A program made the translations under genes and the position numbers. From an uncultured Actinomycetes bacterium (lineage in GTDB: Bacteria > Actinomycetota > Actinomycetes > Nanopelagicales > Nanopelagicaceae), in NCBI GenBank assembly GCA_903834145.1, contig CAILHY010000022.1, positions 1 through 64,000 of the forward strand: a DNA stretch of 64,000 nt, read 5' to 3'. How positions within the stretch are numbered: the stretch's first letter is position 1; each line of letters starts with the position of its first letter. Below are positions 59,843 to 64,000 of this stretch, piece by piece. The notes below the pieces were generated by a model that was not told the DNA's origin, did not search any database, and was given only the letters and a program-made list of their open reading frames with translations.

Positions 59843-61423
59843 TTATTCAATCTCCCTGTGAGTGTCGCCCCCTGGCTTTTGGATCTGCTCGGCATCGGCA
59901 CGACTGATCCGAGCGCGAAGCTTGCTTCCACGACTATTGGGGTTGCGCACACCGTGCTCGTCCTCGGTGAGGTGCTCGAGGGCAACCGGTTGTTCATGCT
60001 GGGTGAGCGTCCAAGCCTTCTCCTTGGAGATTGGTTCATGGACTTCGATGAATTCACCTTCAGCGCTCATCATCAAGCGGCCAGTCTCCTTGCCATGCAA
60101 CACAAGGTCTCTATCGGCTCTTTGTAGGGAGAGGCAGAGGCGTTTGGTGATTACGTAGGCAATTGGTGGCAGAACAAAGATTCCAATTCGGCTAAACCAC
60201 ATGATCTGATTTATGGTCAGAGAGAAGTGAGTTGCGATGATGTCATTTCCACCGTTGAGCAAGGTAACGAGGATAAAGGTGAGTGACATGGCACCTAAGG
60301 CTGTGCGATTTGGAGCATTGCGTGGACGATCCAAGAGATGGTGTTCGCGCTTATCGCCCGTGAACCAACTTTCAATAAATGGATAGAGAGCCATTCCCGT
60401 GAAAAGAATTCCAGGAACGATCAAACCAGGAATCAAAATATTCCAAGAAATCGTGTGTCCAAAGGCGTGAGTCTCGATAGGGGGAGACATACGAACTAAT
60501 CCATCGAGCCATCCCATATACCAATCGGGTTGGGATCCAGCAGAAATCTGTCCGGGTGTATAGGGACCATAAAGCCAAATCGGGTTGATGGATGCAAGAG
60601 CAGAGAGCAACGCAGTTACACCAAAGACGATGAAGAAGAATCCACCAGCTTTTGCCATGTAGACCGGCATCAACGGATAGCCAACAACATTCTTCTCTGT
60701 GCGACCGGGTCCTGGATATTGCGTGTGCTTCTGGTACCAGACCAACATGAGGTGGGCAGTAATAAGCGCCAGGAAAAGTCCAGGCAAAAGCAGAACGTGC
60801 ACCGTAAAGATTCTTGGAATGAATGCATCCCCAGGGAATGGGCCGCCGAAGGCGAAGAAGGAAAGATAGGAGCCAACGACAGGCATCGCTTGAATGATTG
60901 CTTCAGCGATACGAATCCCTGTACCAGAGAGAAGATCATCAGGAAGTGAGTAACCCAAGAAGCCTTCTACGATTCCAAGAGTTAAAAGACCGACGCCGAT
61001 GATCCAGTTAAATTCTCGAGGTTTGCGATATGCGCCAGTAAAGAAGACGCGAAGTAAGTGGGCAACAATCGCTGCCATAAACAAAAGCGCCGCCCAGTGG
61101 TGAATTTGGCGCATCAGCAATCCACCCCGGATATCAAAGGAGATATGCAAGGTGGAGACATAAGCGGCGGACATTTTGATCCCACTTAAAGGTTGATAGC
61201 TACCTTGGTAGAGAACTTCGCGCTGGGATGGATCAAACCAAAATGTTAAGAAAACGCCAGAGAGAAGCAAGATGATAAATGAGTAAAGTGCGATTTCACC
61301 GAGCATAAATGACCAGTGGTCAGGGAATACTTTTGTGAGATTCTTCTTGAGCCACTTGGCTGCGCCAGTACGTTCATCAACATAATTGGCTACCTTGCCA
61401 GCAGGAGTTTGTGGTGCACTCAT
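59843..61423 (-). CDS. qcrB: Cytochrome bc1 complex cytochrome b subunit
   Basis: A 526-aa subunit with the N-terminal four-helix heme domain. Helix pairs RQIHHWAALLFMAAIVAH and VHVLLLPGLFLALITAH hold the His ligands. The C-terminal half has PEWY-type quinol-site residues seen here as QPDWYMGWLDG. A long cytoplasmic C-terminal tail is typical of actinobacterial QcrB. It oxidises menaquinol. The ATG at 61423 overlaps qcrA by 4 nt. Confidence 0.96.
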   Translation of the reverse strand: MSAPQTPAGKVANYVDERTGAAKWLKKNLTKVFPDHWSFMLGEIALYSFIILLLSGVFLTFWFDPSQREVLYQGSYQPLSGIKMSAAYVSTLHISFDIRGGLLMRQIHHWAALLFMAAIVAHLLRVFFTGAYRKPREFNWIIGVGLLTLGIVEGFLGYSLPDDLLSGTGIRIAEAIIQAMPVVGSYLSFFAFGGPFPGDAFIPRIFTVHVLLLPGLFLALITAHLMLVWYQKHTQYPGPGRTEKNVVGYPLMPVYMAKAGGFFFIVFGVTALLSALASINPIWLYGPYTPGQISAGSQPDWYMGWLDGLVRMSPPIETHAFGHTISWNILIPGLIVPGILFTGMALYPFIESWFTGDKREHHLLDRPRNAPNRTALGAMSLTFILVTLLNGGNDIIATHFSLTINQIMWFSRIGIFVLPPIAYVITKRLCLSLQRADRDLVLHGKETGRLMMSAEGEFIEVHEPISKEKAWTLTQHEQPVALEHLTEDEHGVRNPNSRGSKLRARISRADAEQIQKPGGDTHREIE

Positions 61424-62412
61424 GATGATCGCTCCCAAAAGCTCGGTCCAACGGGTTCAGTAAAAGGCTTTTGCGCTACGAGATAACCTTCGGAATCAAT
61501 AGTGATTGCCAACTGTGGCAGTGGACGAGCAGCTGGTCCGAAAATCACCTTCGCCGCTCGAGGCACGTCGAAAGTGGATTGATGACATGGGCACAGTAAG
61601 TGTTTAGTCTGTTGCTCGTAAAGTGCAACAGCGCAGCCCATGTGTGAACAAATCTTTGAGAAAGCGATGATCCCTTCATACGTCCACGAAAGTCGCTCTG
61701 GAGAGAGTTCGAACTCTTCCGGGCGCAAGCGAATAAGTAGAACGGCGTCTTTGCCGATGTTGTTGAGAGTGCGCTCTTCACCTGGCAAGAGTTGAGGTAA
61801 TACTTGAGCAACAGCGCCCACCTCGAGATCTGATGGCTTGATGGCGCGGTTGCCAGGATCGGTAACAAGTCGAGTTCCAGTTTTCCAACTTGTGGTTTGC
61901 AATTGATTCTTAGGTAGTGGACCAAGATCGCGCAGTAATAGCAACGGCGAGGCAGCAAGAAGTCCGCCTGAAAGTCCTAGTGTTCGCTTGATAAGGGAGC
62001 GACGGCCTAGACCTGCGGCTGCGGCACGCTCTTTGACAGTGGCAACGAAATCTTCGCGATCAGATTCCTCAGATCGAAACTCGTGACGCTCTGCGATGAC
62101 CTCTTCATCAGGCATCAGAGTTTTAGCCCAATGGACCGCTCCAAGACCCATGAACAAGAGAGCAAGTGCAAGCCCTAATCCAAGAAAGAGTTCATGGGCG
62201 TTGGTTGTTCCCATGACAGGCAGGAATATAAATTCAGTAGTTGGAATGAAAATGTATGAGGCAATAAAAAGAATAGTTCCTACTGCACTCAGGAGAAAGA
62301 GGATGGCAACTTGACGTTCTGCCTTCTTTTCGGCAACAGGGTTTGTATCTGTGGCGCGATGGACGTGATCAGGCAATCCTGGATCAGAGATCGGCTCGAT
62401 TTCGTGTGACAT
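61420..62412 (-). CDS. qcrA: Cytochrome bc1 complex Rieske iron-sulfur subunit
   Basis: A 330-aa protein with three N-terminal membrane segments, as in actinobacterial QcrA, and a Rieske domain. Ligands lie in CSHMGC and CPCHQSTFD (Cys-His pairs). It transfers electrons from quinol to the cytochrome c domain of QcrC. It starts 4 nt after qcrC and overlaps qcrB. Confidence 0.96.
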   Translation of the reverse strand: MSHEIEPISDPGLPDHVHRATDTNPVAEKKAERQVAILFLLSAVGTILFIASYIFIPTTEFIFLPVMGTTNAHELFLGLGLALALLFMGLGAVHWAKTLMPDEEVIAERHEFRSEESDREDFVATVKERAAAAGLGRRSLIKRTLGLSGGLLAASPLLLLRDLGPLPKNQLQTTSWKTGTRLVTDPGNRAIKPSDLEVGAVAQVLPQLLPGEERTLNNIGKDAVLLIRLRPEEFELSPERLSWTYEGIIAFSKICSHMGCAVALYEQQTKHLLCPCHQSTFDVPRAAKVIFGPAARPLPQLAITIDSEGYLVAQKPFTEPVGPSFWERSS

Positions 62413-62415
62413 TAC

Positions 62416-63207
62416 TTATCTCGCTTTCGTTGCTAGCCAGACCGCAATGCCAATAAGCAATCCGAGTCCTAGTGTCCATATAAGTAAACCTTCTGTAACC
62501 GGCCCTACGCGCCCAAGCGATGCTCCGCCATGGGCAGGTTCTGCTTGAGCAGCTTTAATCCATTTAATGATGGAAAGTTTTTCAGTAGGAGTGAGAATTT
62601 TGTCGGAAAAAACCGGCATGGACTGTGGTCCCAAAACTAACGCTTCATAAATTTGGGTGGGAGTTGCCTGCATCAAAGATGGTGCAAATTTTCCTTGGCT
62701 AAGCGCCCCGCCTTGTCCGGCAAAGTTATGGCACATGGCGCAGTTCGTGCGAAAGAGTTCGCCGCCTTGCGCAGTGTTTCCATCGCGCTCGTAATTGATG
62801 ACATCTGCTGATGGAATAGCAGGTCCTGGGGAAAGGGATGCAACGTAGGCTGCGAGTGCTGCTACTTGATCAGGTGTGTAGGCAGGCTTCTTTCGCATTG
62901 CCTGAACAGTCATGTCAGCCATCGGCATGCGCCCAGTACCAACTTGGAAGTCCACATCTGCTGCGCCTACGCCAATTAGGGATGGCGCGATCGCACCGCC
63001 TTCAGCGTTGAGCCCGTGACATGACGAGCAACCTTTAAGGAAAATCTGTCGGCCTTCATCAACTGCTGCAGATCGAGCAAGTGTTGTTGCACTTTGACGA
63101 GTTGTTGCATTAGCGACCGAGAAAGTTGTTCCGATCATAAAGAGTGCAAAGACCATAAGCACTGGCCCTGCAAAGCGGTGACGTCTGTAACGCGAGAGGC
63201 GCTTCAC
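62416..63207 (-). CDS. qcrC: Cytochrome bc1 complex diheme cytochrome c subunit
   Basis: A 263-aa protein with an N-terminal membrane/signal segment, two heme-c motifs (CSSCH and CAMCH) and a C-terminal membrane anchor (LLIWTLGLGLLIGIAVWLAT). This is the actinobacterial diheme cytochrome that replaces a soluble cytochrome c, enabling a bc-aa3 supercomplex. It is 21 nt after ctaE. Confidence 0.96.
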   Translation of the reverse strand: MKRLSRYRRHRFAGPVLMVFALFMIGTTFSVANATTRQSATTLARSAAVDEGRQIFLKGCSSCHGLNAEGGAIAPSLIGVGAADVDFQVGTGRMPMADMTVQAMRKKPAYTPDQVAALAAYVASLSPGPAIPSADVINYERDGNTAQGGELFRTNCAMCHNFAGQGGALSQGKFAPSLMQATPTQIYEALVLGPQSMPVFSDKILTPTEKLSIIKWIKAAQAEPAHGGASLGRVGPVTEGLLIWTLGLGLLIGIAVWLATKAR

Positions 63208-63228
63208 TGTGTTGTTAGTTCCTTCCGA

Positions 63229-63855
63229 TTACTTAATAAGGTAAATAGCTGAAAAGAGCGCGATCCATACAACATCAACAAAGTGCCAGTAGTACGAAAC
63301 AACAATCGCAGTCGTCGCTTGTTTGTGGGAGAAACCGCCTGCTTTACTGACGCGAACCATCACAAGTAAGAATGCAACAAGTCCGCCCGTTACGTGCAAA
63401 CCATGGAAACCTGTCGCAAAATAAAAGACAGAACCGTAGGCCCGCGATGAGAGACTCAAACCTTCTTGAACTAAATTCGCATACTCATAAATCTGACCTC
63501 CCACGAAGAAGGAACCCATCAAGAATGTCAGTGCAAACCATTCGCGCATTCCCCACTTTGAGAATTTCCAGAGAGCAGCAGTGCGGCGAGGTTGTAAACG
63601 CTCTGCCGCAAAAACTCCGAACTGACAGGTAACGGATGAGAGCACGAGAACCGTTGTATTCACTGCGGCGAAAGGAACGTTAAGAATTTTCGTCGAGGCA
63701 AGCCACACTGCTGGGCCTTGTACTGCACGCGTGGTGAAGTACATGGCGAAGAGGGCTGCAAAGAACATGAGTTCACTGGAGAGCCAGACGATTGTGCCTA
63801 CGGCAACAATGTTGGGTCTATTGATCTTGGGCGTGGTGAGGCTGGCGCTAGGCAT
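63229..63855 (-). CDS. ctaE: Cytochrome c oxidase subunit III
   Basis: A 208-aa protein with about five membrane helices. It has [18 protein letters not shown] and [15 protein letters not shown], both subunit III signatures. It precedes qcrC-qcrA-qcrB as in other actinobacteria. The ATG at 63855 was preferred (AGGAAT site, [10 protein letters not shown]); an ATG at 63894 would add 13 residues. Nothing certain lies beyond to 64000. Confidence 0.94.
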   Translation of the reverse strand: MPSASLTTPKINRPNIVAVGTIVWLSSELMFFAALFAMYFTTRAVQGPAVWLASTKILNVPFAAVNTTVLVLSSVTCQFGVFAAERLQPRRTAALWKFSKWGMREWFALTFLMGSFFVGGQIYEYANLVQEGLSLSSRAYGSVFYFATGFHGLHVTGGLVAFLLVMVRVSKAGGFSHKQATTAIVVSYYWHFVDVVWIALFSAIYLIK

Positions 63856-64000
63856 GGGGTGATTATTCCTGTATTTGGGAGAGTTTCGCGCCATATGAGG
63901 CCTCTGGCAGAAGAATTTACCGCCAACCTTGGGGTGAAAAGAGTCACGACAATTCTGGGCGAGTGGGCTTGTGGCGGGGTGACGGGATTGGCCGGCGTTG

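Noticed and set aside
63933-64000. Possible partial plus-strand gene starting at GTG 63933 ([11 protein letters not shown]...)
   Set aside because: Only 22 codons are visible with no motif; it resembles neither the TrpD expected by synteny nor another family, so it was not listed.
1-64000. tRNA, rRNA or tmRNA genes
   Set aside because: Reading the intergenic regions gave no T-arm/anticodon pattern or rRNA core; all long gaps are explained by promoters, terminators or riboswitches.

Overview
The window looks like a contiguous chromosomal segment of a streamlined, moderate-GC (by eye just under 50 %) free-living actinobacterium. The gene order from glnA to ctaE (glnA, RDD, DUF4191, lipA, lipB, TIGR01777, sucB, lpd, pepA, gcvT, nadA, erpA, PfkB kinase, ctaC-D-F, qcrB-A-C, ctaE) is the conserved actinobacterial block also known from Mycobacterium and Streptomyces. 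The low GC, very tight packing, ECF and permease genes and protein style suggest a freshwater acI-type (Nanopelagicales) member. That placement is inference. No tRNA, rRNA, CRISPR array, prophage or insertion sequence was seen.

Layout. 1-2.8 kb: a lipid/esterase pair (alpha/beta-hydrolase-like protein, PlsC), a RecB/Cas4-like nuclease and a LysE exporter. 2.9-6.1 kb: uracil permease divergent from a PadR regulator followed by inositol-1-phosphate synthase. 6.2-7.3 kb: a membrane protein and a LuxR-type HTH protein whose 3' end lies in a 10-bp tandem repeat. 7.4-11.3 kb: a catabolic operon (enoyl-CoA hydratase, SDR, ketoglutaric-semialdehyde-type dehydrogenase, FAH-family enzyme). 15.2-11.3 kb on the minus strand: an unrecognised four-gene operon (U32-like TIM barrel, SDR, APH-fold kinase, enolase paralogue with altered active site). 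16.2-19.7 kb: a SAM-IV riboswitch followed by a polar-amino-acid ABC importer and an N-formylglutamate-amidohydrolase-family gene. 19.7-27.1 kb: SulP transporter, asymmetric heterodimeric ABC exporter, NCS1 permease and NhaA. 27.2-28.9 kb: an orphan cytochrome b operon with its own terminator.

29-43 kb is the glutamine synthetase / lipoate / 2-oxo-acid dehydrogenase / glycine cleavage region: LipB and LipA make the lipoyl cofactor used by SucB, Lpd and the glycine-cleavage system, and an MMPL transporter is inserted in the middle. 43.2-47.3 kb is an ECF-type vitamin importer controlled by a cobalamin riboswitch with an intrinsic terminator. 47.4-52.9 kb holds an aldo-keto reductase, DUF3043, NadA, ErpA, an adenosine-kinase-like PfkB protein, TusA and a divergent cysteine desulfurase. 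53-64 kb encodes the cytochrome bc-aa3 branch of respiration (ctaC, D, F, then qcrB, A, C and ctaE from the other side). Between them lie a BenE-type permease, a secreted DMF-amidase-like protein and a soluble CuA protein.

Two architectural signatures recur. At least thirteen genes start 6-7 nt downstream of a TAnnnT -10 box and most of these lack a Shine-Dalgarno sequence, which points to leaderless mRNAs. Six convergent gene pairs are interlocked by exactly four bases (TTAA, CTAA or CTAG), so both stop codons share one tetranucleotide. All functional calls are from reading the translations; no database search was possible.
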